A DNA stretch of 64,000 nt from positions 5,184,366 through 5,248,365 of the forward strand of contig JAZAYU010000036.1 in NCBI GenBank assembly GCA_038501625.1. Reading direction: 5' to 3'. This stretch comes from Corbicula japonica. Lineage: Eukaryota > Mollusca > Bivalvia > Venerida > Cyrenidae. Both the position numbers and the translations under genes were made by a program. The notes under the pieces were generated by a model. That model saw only the letters and a list, made by a program, of their open reading frames with translations, was not told where the DNA came from and ran no database searches. Of the stretch, positions 11,880 to 25,546 are shown in pieces; the stretch's first letter is position 1, and the number at the start of each line of letters is the position of its first letter.

Positions 11880-13310
11880 GAGCGCTATAGAAAATCATGT
11901 TGGTAACCTTTATTTTTAAATTTACAGATGGATTTTACGAATGACCGGGAGAAATTAACATTGCCCTTTATCTTCTTAAGTTTATAAATTAAATCTCCAT
12001 ACATAAACTGGCTGTGAAATACCTTGTTGCAATAGTGATTTTTAACTGCACCAGTATTTATGAATTAGATCCGGGTATTGGTGATAAAACGTGCACATGG
12101 TTTTCCTTAATTTGGGATACCGATAACCTTGTTTTAAAAGTTTTTCTGTAATGCAAAGATTACGTTCATTGAAATCATTCACATCGTTGCAAGCTCTTGA
12201 AAAGCGAACAAGCTTTGAAATATAAAACCCCATAAGATGTAGCACGAGAAACATCGCCGTCTTAAAACGGAAAATTTACTATATTAAAATTAAAATCATC
12301 TCTTTTATCATATATTATAGTAGTGACGTAATAATTTTCAATGGACAGATTTAGATCAAGAAAATTTGCTTGCTTTTCTGAAGTGTTCACTTTATTAAGC
12401 TGTAGTTCTTTAGGATAAATCTTATTAACCAGTGATGGAAAATGGTTATTATCTAAATTTAATAAATCATCAAGGTACCTCGAGGTGTAGTTAAAAGCTG
12501 TAATAATATCATCTTGATGTGCGGTAGAAAGAAATAACATAAAGTCTCTTTCATAACAGTATAAAAACAGATCAGCAACAAGGGGTGCACAATTAGTACC
12601 CATTGGAATGCCTATTACTTTTTTATAAATAGAGGTACAGAATCAATGATATTTTCTCTTATTAAATTATGAGGGAGAGAAGTATATAGAGTTAAAAAAT
12701 CATAAGTAGACAAACAGAACGCCTGAAAATTATGTGATTTAAGCTTCTTCAAAACGTCATTTGAATTTTTTTATAGACCAAAATAAATTTTTGCCAGTGG
12801 TTTGAAAAAAAAAAGTTTTCGCAATACCTAATTACATGTTCATTTTTAGCAGTAAGACAAGATGTTAAGAGCACGGATAATTTCGTTGTTGTACAAGAAC
12901 TAGAGTTTGCAATAAACCTTGCTATGTACGGTGTTTGTGCATTTTAGGCAACCTAACATAGTAGGTACTTTGTATTGTTACGGCTCAACACTGATTCTAA
13001 ATTTGGAGTGTGTTCAGTAACAATATCACTCTCAGATGAAGAAGTCAGTGTATAAGCATTAGTGCTATCAAGTTTTTCAGTTTGAACATTAATATAGTGT
13101 ATACGCACAATAATTACATTATTTGAAGCCTTAATAGCAGGTGTTCAAACAAATATGTTGTGAAAATCTTGAATACCCTTTTCTTCAAATGACGAAAGTT
13201 AAAACGAGGTCGAGGTGGTAATAAAGCTAACTTTCTGTTATAGAAAGATATCCGAGTGTGAATACTTGTTTTTTTCCAGTTTGAACACGGTCGTGAAGCT
13301 TCGATCAATC
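11880..13310 (-). pseudogene. Reverse transcriptase pseudogene
   Basis: Minus-strand frames together give a nearly full RT-type protein in pieces. 13310-13114 shows a region containing PPRPRFNFRHLKKRVF. 13080-12800 contains ARFIANSSSCTTTKLS and LLTSCLTAKNEHVIRYCEN. About 12770-12640 contains STYDFLTLYTSLPHNLI, the motif-A region. 12603-12262 contains MGTNCAPLVADLFLYCYERD and the catalytic box SRYLDDLLNLDN. 12254-12042 contains LVRFSRACNDVNDFNERN and a KLLKQGYRYPKLRK segment. Between the motif-A region and MGTNCAP, sequence that such RTs normally have seems deleted. A TAA follows NFPF near 12262, and frame changes follow. RT identity is secure from YLDD plus the flanking blocks. The Penelope-like class is inferred, and no GIY-YIG endonuclease was seen. 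Confidence 0.85.
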
Positions 13311-13320
13311 GATCTCATGT

Positions 13321-14009
13321 GCGAACAATTTTCACCACATGCCGTTTCTATACGGGTAAACACCATTTAAGTTCTTTGCGATTAGTTAGTGATGCGAAAT
13401 GTCCGAAAAATACTTTTAACATACTGGATATTTTTTGCCTAACGTTGTTGCAAAATTATTATTATATTATTAAAAATAATAATATTAATAATACATTCTT
13501 TATTTTCAGATGGTAAACGATTAAAAGCTTGACAATTTCTTGCAGATAAGGTTCATTATGAATACTGATGAAAATTTAATAAAAGCGACTGATTTAATGG
13601 ATGTTTTGTACAGCGTTTGTCTGAAGCAGTACGTATAATTATTTGTATAACCATTCTTGCAGATAAAGGATTAATTTTTAATCATTAAAATACTCTCAGC
13701 TGGTTACTTTTTACATAATTTAAGTTTATTCTTGTGAACATCCGTTTTAATAATAGAAACCACTTGGACGACTCTACATAGAATTTGCAACGGAGAAGCA
13801 ATCGTTTTTTTCTTCTAAATAATTTAATCATAAACACAAAATGCTGTAAAATCGAATCGATTTGTTTTTTATGTAGGTTGTCCACATGATTAAAGCGTCT
13901 AAGAAAAAAAAACATTAAGAAAGCTTATTGGCAATTCTTAAGTTATATCAGGTTTTGCTCCAAGAAAGTTAACATTTTTTTTTTACATTAATTGCAATAA
14001 TCTATGGTG
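13321..14009. other. AT-rich stretch with no gene seen
   Basis: The segment contains an (ATT/AAT)-rich run at 13456-13500 and otherwise undistinguished sequence. It belongs to the composite repeat, but I could not assign it to a named block. Confidence 0.4.
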
Positions 14010-16844
14010 ATTTTAAAGGTAAATATGCAAAACATCCCTGTTGACCGGATGATTTGTAACAACTTATCATTAAACTTCCATCAGAGCCGACATTTACGTA
14101 CTACTTCAGACAAACGCTGTACAAAAATCCATTTAATCAGACTCTGTTTTATTCAATTTTCATCAGTTTTCATCACCAAACAGAGGAACTCTTTAGCGTG
14201 AAAATATTTCCCTATTAGCAACCAAATGGAAAGAGATGTGTTTTGAGGAGTATAGTGTTGTTTTTTTTATTTTCAGATATTTGCAAGTTGTTTTTCTTAA
14301 TAAACAGTTTTGGTTATTAGACTTTTGCATACATTGATTTTTCTGCATTTTTATTAAGTTCACAACCAGTGAAACATAAAGAGTCTTAAAGAAAGTCCCA
14401 TTTACTTCTTTCTTTTTTTTTGTTAAAAACAACTAACAGTTTAAAATTAGAAGTTCACCGCTTAAGAAAAAAATCTGTCAATGAGACTTTATCAAATTAC
14501 TTTGATGTTAGTCTGGGCAGAGATTGCCACAACAAGCTTACAGTGAGACTTCGTCGATAACATGTTCACCGTCCCATGTCAGTAAGAAGACAATTCCATA
14601 ATAATTGTGTTTTCTAATAATATTCGGACCGAGTTCAATGATTTAATGATGATTTAATATACATGCTACATTTGGTTTCAGTTAGAAATTAGATCATATA
14701 ATCTCATTTACAAAAAAAGAGTTTTAAAATTATATTTGAAGTAATCTAAATAAATTATAGTACTTTTACGATAACTAGACTGTTATTTGACAGGCAAATA
14801 AAAGCATCTCATTCCGAGACTAAAGGTCATGAGTATTGTGACACACAGAGGTCAATTTTATTTTCCATTTTATGTTTTTGAATTATTGGGATTTCTCGGT
14901 GAAATAAGAATGGTATTCCATAATCTCTTAATTAGGCCATATATGGCATGGTGTTTCTTTTGAAAATCATGTAAATACAATTTAATAAAATTAACTGCTG
15001 TTTTTTTTAACTTTCTTCTGATAATAGTAATAGATAAAAGCTGTTTGAAGTACTTAAATCTGATATTAATTTCAGAAATATTTATATATCAGCAAGCTTA
15101 AACAGTTTTGATTGAAAGTGAAGCGGCTATTAAATGTCGATCGTAAAATATTTAGTGCATTACATTTGACAAAATAACGTATCTGTGTTTAATTTTCGCC
15201 ACACAATGATAAATGGCCAAAATTAAACTGGCCAAATTAAAACACAGGCATTATGAGGCAAAATGGCCAAAATATCACGACCCAAAATATCCCAATTTAC
15301 GGTACGTAATTTCGTGGATTCATCAATTCTCTAAAACTATGTTCATGTTCAATTCATCTTTTTTCATGGTGGCTTAACTTTTTTTGTAAAGATCTGCTAA
15401 CGAAATCTTCTAAAGCTGCTCCCCACAAGTATATTTTTTACATTATGAAAGAATCCTTAACTCATGCAAACGTATATTGTCGAGAAAGAGTTTATAGTAC
15501 AAATCAGGAAGGGCCATATTAGAGATTAGATAAAATCAACCCTGCTCAATTATTTTCCAATCAAAGGCGATTCTGATTTCTAGACTGAGTCAGTGACACT
15601 GGAAAACGCATTTTTGTCATTTAATATTACATCGGCCGCAGACAACAGACCTTTGATGTGATACGTTACTGTGCTTGTGGCACTCACACGATCTTTATTC
15701 AATTTGTTTTGACCAATTTCGTCTGGAACGTTTTCAGTTTTTATTTTTAAGCAGTGCATTGTGGGTGGTATCCTTAATCTAAATGTTAAAGACAGACAAA
15801 CAGACAAATCTGGTGGCATTCAATATCAATTTAAAGTATGCAATCGCGTTTTGGCAAAGCATCTTGGCCATTGCCCGCAAACTGTACTTTAATGCATGGC
15901 GGAACCTACGCACGTTTAACTAAATTATTACAAAATCCAGAGAAGTACTAAAGTGATGTCGGAATAGAAGCTTTGGTTTGAAAATGTCAAACTAGGATTT
16001 GATACAAATTTTAAAGTTACATCCTTCATTAACACTCCCTAAAATTAAGAACATCTCGATGAATAGACCACAGTTATAATTTTCCCGTTTTATGCTATTT
16101 TCCTCCAGAAAAAAAGACGACCACACTTTTAAGACCACCTTTGGGTTAGGGTTAGTTCAGTCCAAAAATTGTCAGCATATTCATGTTTGGTGGCTTTTAA
16201 AGTTCCTTTTATTAATTTATTGAATCATTATATTGCAAAACTACCAGAAACATTGCCGGATTCTGATATTTTTCTGTCATACTGTCAAAAACGAAAGCTG
16301 TATTTTGCGCTTTCTGATAAAGTATGATACATGTACAAATCAATAATAAGAGAGGTATCTATTATACTCCTACCTTCGATCGGCCAACATATTCTAGTAA
16401 ACTTTGATAGACATTACATTTTGACATATATCTCTGAAAGAAATTTACCAGGTTCAATGCTTTTAAAAGAAGTCGCAAGGCAGCTTTTAACGAATTAACG
16501 AAAATGCTCCATTCGTAGATAATGTGGGAATACAATATATCTTTCTGATTCAATGCAGATGATTCCATCGTTAAAAGAGATAAAAAAAAACGAAGTGCGG
16601 TGTCACGAAAAAGCAGCTCTTCATATTTTTACATTAAGTGGGCGTAGATGTTCGTATTTTAAGTTGACATTTTACAATTGCAGGAAACAAACGAATCTCA
16701 TAAATTATATACAACAATGCATAAATTAATAAAACTCTACATGTAGAAAAACGAATACAGATGAATGTGAAGCTCGGAAGAGAAATACATGTACAGAAAG
16801 AATATAGCAACGCAAACTGTTTAACACTATTAAATATGGCTTGA

Positions 16845-16930
16845 ACTCGAATCGAACCAGTACGATCACGGCATCTAGCCAGATAATTAAGAGCACAATA
16901 ACACACTGTTTGACCGCCACCACATCCAAA
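16845..16930 (-). repeat. D block with tRNA-like T-arm (copy 1)
   Basis: On the minus strand ACTGGTTCGATTCGAG gives a T-arm-like stem with a TTCGATT loop. The complement of the box is at 16848-16858. Sister copies at 24991-25001 and 55807-55817 keep box B (GGTTCGATTCC or GGTTCGAATCC) better. The upstream half does not fold as a tRNA, so this is a tRNA-derived repeat piece or an old tRNA pseudogene. Confidence 0.5.
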
Positions 16931-18069
16931 AAAGGGAGATACCAATTTATCTCTACATATAATAGGCAACTGTAGAAAAAACACATTAAACACTTAATTA
17001 TGTTTGCCAACGTAGATTATAATGATCTTCTTAATACATGAAGCCTCTCTATGGATAAGATAGAACCGCATTTATACGATATCGGCATTGAGTAAGCTTT
17101 TATGGCGACGTTATATGTCTGATAAACATGCGAGCAGTCCAGGTTCAGTCCGTGTTTCAGACTTGTATTTTTCAGAACCCTTTTTTACACACAAATACTT
17201 ACTAGCAATAAAACAACACTAGATAAAAATAAAGCTGCGATACTTCCAATAAATCCCAATACAAAAGAATACAACACTTATGAAATACGTTTATTGAAAC
17301 AACAAATATAATTAATAATACAGATTGTTGCAGATTTATTAGGTTGGATCAAATAGAAACATTATATTGATGACTGCATCTAAGGTGTTTACCTGTGAAA
17401 ATTCAATTCGTCGTATATTTTTTTCCATCCAACATTCATTCTTGAAAAAATATCATGGTATCAAGGTATTTTTTATTGTTGATTTTATATAAATGCTTTG
17501 TGATGCTCTGGCTGTCTTTATTCTGTTTTTTATGTATGTATTTAATTTGTAGTCTACGTAATGAAATACATATTCATATAATGATTGTGTGTTTTAAATC
17601 CTCCCGACAAAATACTTAAGAAATCATGCTCTGTATCTCATTTGTTTAGTCCATCCTACGCCTTTGAACAAAGACCGCATATGAATAAGTAAACAAATGC
17701 CCCATTTTATTTTTCCTACTGACTGATTAAAAGAACAAATTCACCTGTGAATATTTACACATCAACATCATCCTCTACGATGAAGCCTTATTCATCTAAA
17801 GAACAATAATTTCTGATGGTAAACAGTGTGACGTATAACATTAAAAGACGTGACTACAGTAGAACCGTGCACAATTTATTGGACGATGTTCAATGTTCTG
17901 ACGTGTGACGTCGCCGAGCACGCAAGTTTTGCCACAAGTTGCTTCGAAAAAAGCGTGTCGTCATTCACTTTGTCGACAACGTGGCTGTTCAAACAGCCAT
18001 TCGAAAAAGCCGTACTATCACGAATTATTCTGATTATTATTGTAATTGTGAGAGTATTCATCTGTGTAA

Positions 18070-18215
18070 ATATAAGAATTGAATCGGTATTTGATTGTTT
18101 TCATTTGGGTTTGTAAACAGCTGGATTGTTTAAAGTACGCGCGAATTCCTTCGGGCTTCACGCACTTAAACAACCCAACTGTTTTCCATATCCACATGAA
18201 AACCATCAAATATCG
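18070..18215. repeat. Conserved hairpin within L block (copy 1)
   Basis: TGGATTGTTTAAAGTACGCG is mirrored by CACGCACTTAAACAACCC, with further pairing outward between GTTTTCATTTGGG and CCACATGAAAAC. The arms are about 45-50 bp with mismatches. The same hairpin is present in the L block of copy 2 at about 26478-26592. Confidence 0.7.
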
Positions 18216-19984
18216 ATTTAATCCTTAAGTAAAACCCACCTGCCATCAAATACACTTTTGTACCACTTTTGAGTTTTCCACTACGTGGTCTTTAAAGAGA
18301 AGTTAGAGGGCACTGTTTATACCAAACATCAGAAATAATCAAAGCGATTGCTGAACGGGTGCTAAGAATATGTATTGATTACAAGTGTGCTTTGATTTAC
18401 AATCTAAAACATGAAACAAAAATAAATATTTATAATTAATCTTGGTATATTTTCGCATATTGTACATCAATAGCATCATAAGGAATCTTTAAAGAAAGGT
18501 CTATTTACTTTTATCGATAACGTCTTTCCATTGTAATCATTTAACACAACTTTGCGTATTTATTACATGTATAAGGTCACCCCTGAGCAAAAAAAAGTCA
18601 ATACAATTTTATCATACAACATTGATGTTTGTCTGGGCAAAGATTACAACAATAAGCTTCCGGCGATACTTCGTCAATAACAAGGTATGTTTACCGTCCC
18701 TTGTCAGTAATAAAACAATTTTAAATTAATAATTGTGTTATTTAAACTTTAATTCGTGTTTTCGTACTACGTTTTTTGACAGCAAGACTGATAATAAACA
18801 TGGAGCATTCGTTCCTAAAATATTCGTACCGAGCTTAAACATGTCTTATGCTTTAATTAACTTAAAGATGCTACGTTTGGTTTTATTAAGAAATTGGATA
18901 ATGTAATCTCATTTACAAATAGAACTTTTAGAAGTACTTTTGAAGAATCTATATGGGCAGTACTTTACGATAAGTAGACAGTTATGCGATGGACAAATTA
19001 ATTTAAAGTACTGTCGTTTAGCAAACTTTTTTTTCATATTTGATATTCTCAAGTTTAGTTCTTTATATTAACTATTCATTGAAAACATTTAATTCGCCTA
19101 AAAATGCAAGAAGATCATAACTTTTTATATAAAATGACTACCAAGTGACTGTCTACTTTTCCATTATCAACCATATAGCTACTTATTGATTCGTTTACAT
19201 CTGATTGGTCTCTGGACAAAAATCTTTAGATTTGTGACCTACTTTAATGTATGGTTAGCGTATCGGCGGGGCACAACACACCAACGTGACAGAACGACGT
19301 GTCTTGATTTTAATCTCCTTGTCAAGTTGATGTTGTATAATCAAATCGGAAGCTTGCATGCAAAGTCTCATTTATTTAATTTATCAGTAAGACTCATCTC
19401 CCCATTGTAGTGCATTGTGTAAGGAAAATTAGATAAATGCACCAGTATAACTTCATTGCATTATTCATTTCAATTTCAAGTTGCATTATATTTATCAAGA
19501 CAGAGTCACTTTTTCATTTGACATTTCGTACGCTCAAAAATGCAATATATTGTTAACTTAATTATCAGACATCCATCTTGATATTAAGCGTTCGACAAAT
19601 TACGTCTTGATCTGTAAACCTTTCAGTTTCAACTATAATGCAGCTCGTTATTTACATGATCCTTAATACTGATACATTAGAAAACAAAGGGCAGTTATAT
19701 AAAAATACGAATGAGAAATAGTTTGTTTGCAATGTTACCTGATATTGATAAAAACAACACAGATGCATTTCATTACCTTTGGTAAAAAAAATCTTATATA
19801 TTTTAAAGTATTTGCTATTAACTTAAAAATACTTTAAAAAATAAGAAGATGACGACAGATCAGTTTAATATGAGACAAATTTCTCTTTGGCGGAGAATTA
19901 AACCAAATTGGGAAAGTCTGAAAAGCAAGAAAGACATTTAAAACCAAATATCACTTGTTTGCCGTACATTTGCAATGGCAAGAT

Positions 19985-20095
19985 TATAAAAAACATGGAT
20001 TTCTCACTTTTCCTCTTTTCTTTTTCGCTGCATGAACAGGCTGTGTTTTGTGAGTGTGGCGATTCCTGATATGTATAGTTCACTTGTTTAATTAA
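19985..20095 (+). mobile_element. Penelope-like 3'-end fragment
   Basis: CTTTTCTTTTTCGCTGCATG, then GAGTGTGGCGATTCCTGATA and a TTCAC end match the terminal part of the element at 5290-5370. The homologous position in F copy 3 (about 29245-29340) also carries it, but F copy 1 near 9010 does not. The insertion therefore predates the split of copies 2 and 3 but not of copy 1, or was lost there. Confidence 0.7.
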
Positions 20096-20484
20096 ACGAA
20101 ACGCAGAAAACACATTTTAAACTTAAAATAACATGGAACCTGCTTTAACCATTTTTCATACTAAAATAGATAAAAATATATTATGAAAGCCAACGGACAT
20201 GACAAAAGGGAATGACAAGCTTGGTTTGAAAGAGTGCCAACGCCGCCATCCCCCAGCTGAGCTCAACTCAATATTTACACCGGTATACAATTTCTATCCA
20301 TGTGAAAAGACGATGTACAATGGCGTTGAACATCGAAGTTTCAATGCGGTATTCTTATACTAACATTCCATAGTCAGCAGCGCATGGTCCCCAGATAAAA
20401 GAATGCCTTGGGTTTTTCCTAAACGAGAAAACAAAGGGGGGACTGAACATATTTCAAACTTGAAAGATCTGATAATATAAATCA

Positions 20485-20557
20485 TGCTTACCAAAGATGG
20501 TCAAAATGTAACAATTATACCTGCTTACCAAAGATGGTCAAAATGTAACAATTATAC
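20485..20557. repeat. 36-bp tandem duplication
   Basis: The unit starting TGCTTACCAAAGATGGTC at 20485-20520 is repeated exactly at 20522-20557 with one intervening base. Confidence 0.9.
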
Positions 20558-21164
20558 TAAGTAAACGTTCTCTTTGCATAATGCAGCTTATATGTGAAGC
20601 ACGTCTCAGAAGAGGGTGCCTTCTAACAGCTGCTGTAAAAATTTGAAAGACAAGATTACAGAGTTGAGCAGATGACATTGTGTATGCGTTTCTTGATAAA
20701 ATTTTATTAAAAAGTCAACAAAAGTCAACATTATTGTGTAACGAAAATAGCCAGTAATTATAAAAAATAATACACAATTTTAAGCTCTTACCAAAAATAG
20801 TAAATGATTTTGCACCTACAGCACGGCAAAAGCGGCTAGATTTTAAAAACAAAAATATCCGATTCATCATCAAAGACACCTTTGGCCTAACGTGTCCCGT
20901 ATGAAACTGCTCAGTTATAAACGGGAGAGTTACGAGATTTAGAACATATGGCAGATATAATAAGTTCTGTTCTTGGTCATGAGCTAATGAGGCCCCAGGG
21001 GCAAATACCAGATACTTTATTGCCAACAAAAAGGTCGTACTTATTAATGTCGTAAGTGAATTACTTCGCGCAGTTATGGTCATAAAAGTCCTGTCTGGTA
21101 TTCTTTCTTGTTAAATTAGATTGGTAGTCTATATGGACTTTATATCTATATGGTATTCTTGCTC

Positions 21165-21340
21165 GAGGACTCAAAATACCATTTATATTTTTCTTGCCCG
21201 AAAGCACAAAGTACCTAATACTTAATTTATTTGCCCGAATGCTGAATATACAATATATATGATGTTTGCACGACAGCTGAAAATACCATTTAATATATTA
21301 TTCTTGCACGACAGCTCAAAATACCGTAAAGGATAAATTA
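21165..21340. repeat. G block minisatellite, copy 2
   Basis: Units such as TTCTTGCCCGAAAGCACAAA and TTCTTGCACGACAGCTC with AAATACCGT repeat about every 35-60 bp. It corresponds to the set at 10.0-10.8 kb. Confidence 0.65.
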
Positions 21341-24300
21341 GTTTGCCATGTATGTCATTTTCCTGAAGATAAAGCATCGTTCTTTCTTGTTTACTAGCCT
21401 TAATCAAAATGCTCCATATATGTTTTGAAATGATTGCATTTCTTTTGAACTTTTTTTAAATAAAAAAACGCTTAAAACACTCATCTTTGATATTACAAAG
21501 AGTAGGTATCCTCTTGCTGAAGCAACAATGTAAAACATTTAAACAAAGCACACAGAGATTATTAAATCTTATCGATTTGTGTTTGTTTTTGTTGTCCATG
21601 TGATTACAGTTTCCTAAAAGCTTAACTACAATGCTTAATGTCATATAAATATCAGTTTTTCTTCAGCAGAAGATAACATGTTTTACTTTTTCATAAAGCA
21701 AAATATCAGTTGAATCAAATACTATTTAAACTGATTAATCTATGGAGCTCAAATTGTTTCTCTCTAATACTTACACACACATAGTATTTCATGTTTCAGA
21801 CTTTTTTTCCTGAATATCAATGTTTTATTTCGCGACATGTAAATAACACAGATAGCACGCTTCTAACTGCTATTAGTTAATTTTTCTTTAAATTACGCTG
21901 ATATAATAAATTATTATAAGTTATTATTATTTGTACTTGGATACCTTTTTACCACGACTGCGCTTTTTTCTGTTAGCTTTTAAAATCAGCCGACTCTCGC
22001 AATATCTCGCAGCCACATAAATTGGCATGCAAACGGCGACCAATTGCTAACAAAAACGTCGCACTTATTAATGTCGTAAGCGACTTTTGTTATAAACTAG
22101 TTTATATACCATCTCAAAAGTTATGATTTTATAACACACATCTTATATTCTAAGATAAAGGTGTGATGCTGGCCTAAGTACACAGTTATCCTTATATGTT
22201 TATAAATTAGGCATCTGTGAACAGAACATTTTTATTAACGTCACGAATAGAAAAATCCTGAATTTCGTAATACAGTCAAACCTATCTTCAAAGACAACAA
22301 AGGTGTATTTTTTCTTTAAATCAGTCTTTGAAACAAATAAAACATGCTTTTATCGACAGGTGATCTTTGTTTACAAGTGGTCTTTAGAACAGGTCGACTG
22401 TACTTTCCAATGCGACATATTTTAAATGTTACCACAAGAAAAAATACATCGACCGGCGTCCTTGTGCAATAATTTCCAAAGTACTTGGTGTTAGATGACG
22501 GGTAAATAAACTCTGCAGTGAACAGGCAAGAATCGTCCCCGTCTAGTGGCTATTTGCAACAATCTACCATTAAACTTCCATCACAATTGACATTTTCTTA
22601 CTGCTTCAGACCTACTATGTACAAAAATTGCATCAAATCAGTCTTCTTCATTCAATCAATATTCATCATCAAACATTTCTCTTTTTCTTCCTCATTGTGG
22701 GAAACCAAACGGCAAGAACTGTGTACATGGGCCTATTGTGTGTTCTTTTATTCTTCAAATATTGGCAAGACGCTTTCCTTAATTTACATTTCCTAGATAT
22801 TTATATTCATTGAAAGGTATACATGTATTTGTACACACTTTAACATACATCGAAACATTAAGAGTCTTAAACGAACGTTCCATTTACTACTTTCTATATT
22901 TCTATATTTTATTTCTATATTTTTCACAAAGAACAACTTACCGTTTATTATTGAAAGGTCACCACTGGTGCAAAAAATGTCAATAAGATTTTATCATACA
23001 GCTTTGATGTTTCAAATTGTCTGGACAAAGATTACAGCAACAAGCTTACAGCGAGACTTCGTCAATAACAAGAAATGTTGACCGACACTTGTCAGTAATA
23101 AGACAATTTAATAATTGTGTTATCATATTAACTTGTCGTGATTTCATAGGATTTTGCCCGCGAGACTAATGATCAAGTAGCATTCGTTCCTATAATTTTC
23201 GGACTGGGATTAAGTCAGATTTAATTCAGATTTTACATTTGGGTTCATTAAGAAATTGGATAATGTATTGATCTCTTTAACAAATAGAATTTTCAAAAGT
23301 AATTTTGAAGTAATCTAAATAAATTGTACTTTCATGATAACTAGACAGTTATGTGACAGATAAATACTAACATCTTATTGGCTCCGAGACAAAAAAGGTC
23401 ATATGTATTGTGACATACAGTAATCATTGTACATGCACATTTGATTTACATGAACAAACCAATCAGAATTAATTTAAAGATATACTGTGGTTGAATTTAT
23501 ATTGTGAGCATGAAATATCGTGGTTTTATTTAGAAACCACTTTTGGGGTTCTTTATTTCGAGGATCCATCAGTTCACTAAACTAGTTTATGTTCATTCCA
23601 TTCTTTTCATAGTGACTTAACTTTTGTGTATCCATCATTTCACTAAATCTTCATAAATTAGTACCCAGCGAGTAATTAGGAACTTTAGAGTTTGAAAGAA
23701 TCCTTACCCCATGCGGGCGTATGTTTTGGATTGCTTGAGAGAAGCGACAATGCTCTACCATTCCTCATCAAATTCAATTCTGATTTCTAGACAGTCAGTG
23801 ACACCGGAAAACGCATTTTTTGTCATTTAATATTACATCGACCTTTGATGTGATACGATACCTTGCGTGTAGCTATCACATCCATCTATATTTAATGCGG
23901 TTTGACCAATGACGTCTGGAACTGTTAACGCTTTCAATTTTAAGTTGTGCAGTGTGGGTAGTAACCTTACTCTAAATGTTAAGACAGAAACACAGACTGG
24001 TCTGTGAGGATTCAATTTCAATTTGCAGTATGCATTTATGTTTTGGCAAAGCATCCCGGCCGTTGCCCGAAAACTGTAGTTCAATACATGGCGTAGTCTA
24101 AGCACTTTTGATCAATTACAAAATCCCGAGAATTAATAATGTTATGTCGGAATAGAAGCTTTGGTTTCATATTGTCGAACTTTTGATATAACTTTTACAG
24201 TTGAGGCCTTCATTATCACCACCCTAAATTTGTTTAAGACCATCTTAATTAATAGACCACAATTTCAATTTTCCCGTTTAACACCATTTTCCTGCACAAA

Positions 24301-24974
24301 GATGGTCTGCATATTCATGTTTGGTGGCTTAAAATTAAAGTTCCTTTCATTAGTTCAATGAATCGTTATATTTCAAAACTACCAGAAACTTTGCCCCCGT
24401 TATGCCGAATTATGTTATAAAATAAATAGATATTTTTTCTGCCATCCTGTCAAAAACGATATCTGTACTTTGCGCTATCTGAAACATTTCAATAATACGG
24501 AAGGTATCTATATACACTTACCTTTGACAAGACAACACATTTTTGTAAACTTTGATAGACATTACATTTTGACATATATATCTGAAAGAAATTTACCACT
24601 GTCAATGCTTTTAAAAGAAGTCGCAAGGAAGCTTTTAAAGAATTAACGAAAATGCTCCATTCGTAGATAATGTGGGAATACAATATTTCTCACTGATTCA
24701 ATGCAGATGATTCGATCGTTAAAAGAGATAAAAAGACATGCGATGTCACAAAAATGCAGCTCTTCACATATTTACATTTAGTGGGTGCAGATGTTCATAA
24801 TTTAAGGTGACTTTTTACAATTACAGGAAACTAACAAACCTCATAAATTATATACAACAATGCAAAAATAAATATAACTCTGCTTATTCAAAAGCGAATG
24901 CAGATGAATGAGAAGCTAGGAATAGAAATTCGTGTACTGAAAAGAAGATAGCAATACAAACTGTTTAATACTAT

Positions 24975-25080
24975 TGAATATGGCTGGTCTGGAATCGAAC
25001 CAGTACGATCACGACATTCTAGCCAGATATTTAAGAGCACAATAACACACTGTCCGACCGCCAACACGTTAAAAAACAGG
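24975..25080 (-). repeat. D block with tRNA-like T-arm (copy 2)
   Basis: The minus strand reads ACTGGTTCGATTCCAG, a 5-bp stem with a seven-base TTCGATT loop as in a tRNA T-arm. It lies at about 24988-25004. No matching acceptor and anticodon arms are evident. Confidence 0.5.
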
Positions 25081-25546
25081 GAGATACTAGCCAACGTAAG
25101 ATTATAATGAACGTCTAAATACATGAAGGCTCTCTATGGATTAGTTATAACCGCATTTGCGCGATGTCGGTATTGAGTAAACTTTTTTGGCGACGTTATA
25201 TGTCTGATTAACACACGAGCGGTCCCAGGTTCTGGCTTGTTTTTGTTTTTTTCAAATACCTTTTTGCATACAAGTACTTATAACCAATTAAACAACACTA
25301 GATAATACTGAAGCTGCGATACTCCCATTTCAATAAATCCCCAAGAAAGAATACAACACTTATGAAGTATGTTAATTGAAACAATAAATATAATTTATTA
25401 ATTAATAACAGATTACTGCAGATTTATTAAGGTTGATCAAATAGAAACATTATATTTATAACTGTATCTAAGTTGTTTACCTGTGAATATTCAATTCGTT
25501 ATAAATTATTTCACACCCAACCATCATATGTGCAAATAAATTTCTT

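Larger units (their letters stand above)
11463..13320 (-). mobile_element. Penelope-like retroelement, minus strand, decayed (copy 2)
   Basis: Read on the minus strand, the copy runs from the N-terminal region of the RT protein (about 13310) to the 3' tail, where it stops at ACCTGGTT near 11463. It therefore lacks the hairpin-rich 3' end that other copies carry. The tail shares CAAGACAACTTGTACTTG and GTTGGGGCAAGTGTGAGG with copies at 5.1, 27.9, 44.8 and 48.7 kb. A C16-A9 run at 11761-11785 replaces what is a short ATGGGGAAATC stretch in sister copies (as read on the other strand). The coding region is broken by stops and frameshifts. Confidence 0.8.
8160..18240 (+). repeat. Large composite repeat, copy 1 (blocks F-G-K-A-B-C-D-L)
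   Basis: Ordered non-coding blocks recur in later copies. They are F about 8160-9500, G minisatellite about 10008-10830, K about 14010-14440, A about 14450-14760, B about 15540-15960, C about 16330-16640, D about 16690-16930 and L about 17030-18240. Insertions in this copy are a SINE dimer (11.08-11.42 kb) and a minus-strand Penelope-like element (11.46-13.32 kb). Block A is recognised by CAAGCTTACAG...GAGACTTCGTC, B by TTTTGACCAATTTCGTCTGG and C by AATGCTTTTAAAAGAAGTCG. Shared indels and frame loss between copies argue against a coding function. Boundaries are by eye. Confidence 0.75.

Noticed and set aside
16634..17010. Overlapping minus-strand ORFs of 119 and 94 codons
   Set aside because: They lie across C, D and L blocks and are not conserved in frame at 24.8-25.1 kb.
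17850..18116. 88-codon ORF in L block as a gene
   Set aside because: The homologous region at 26.3-26.5 kb has frame-breaking deletions, and the peptide has no recognisable motif.
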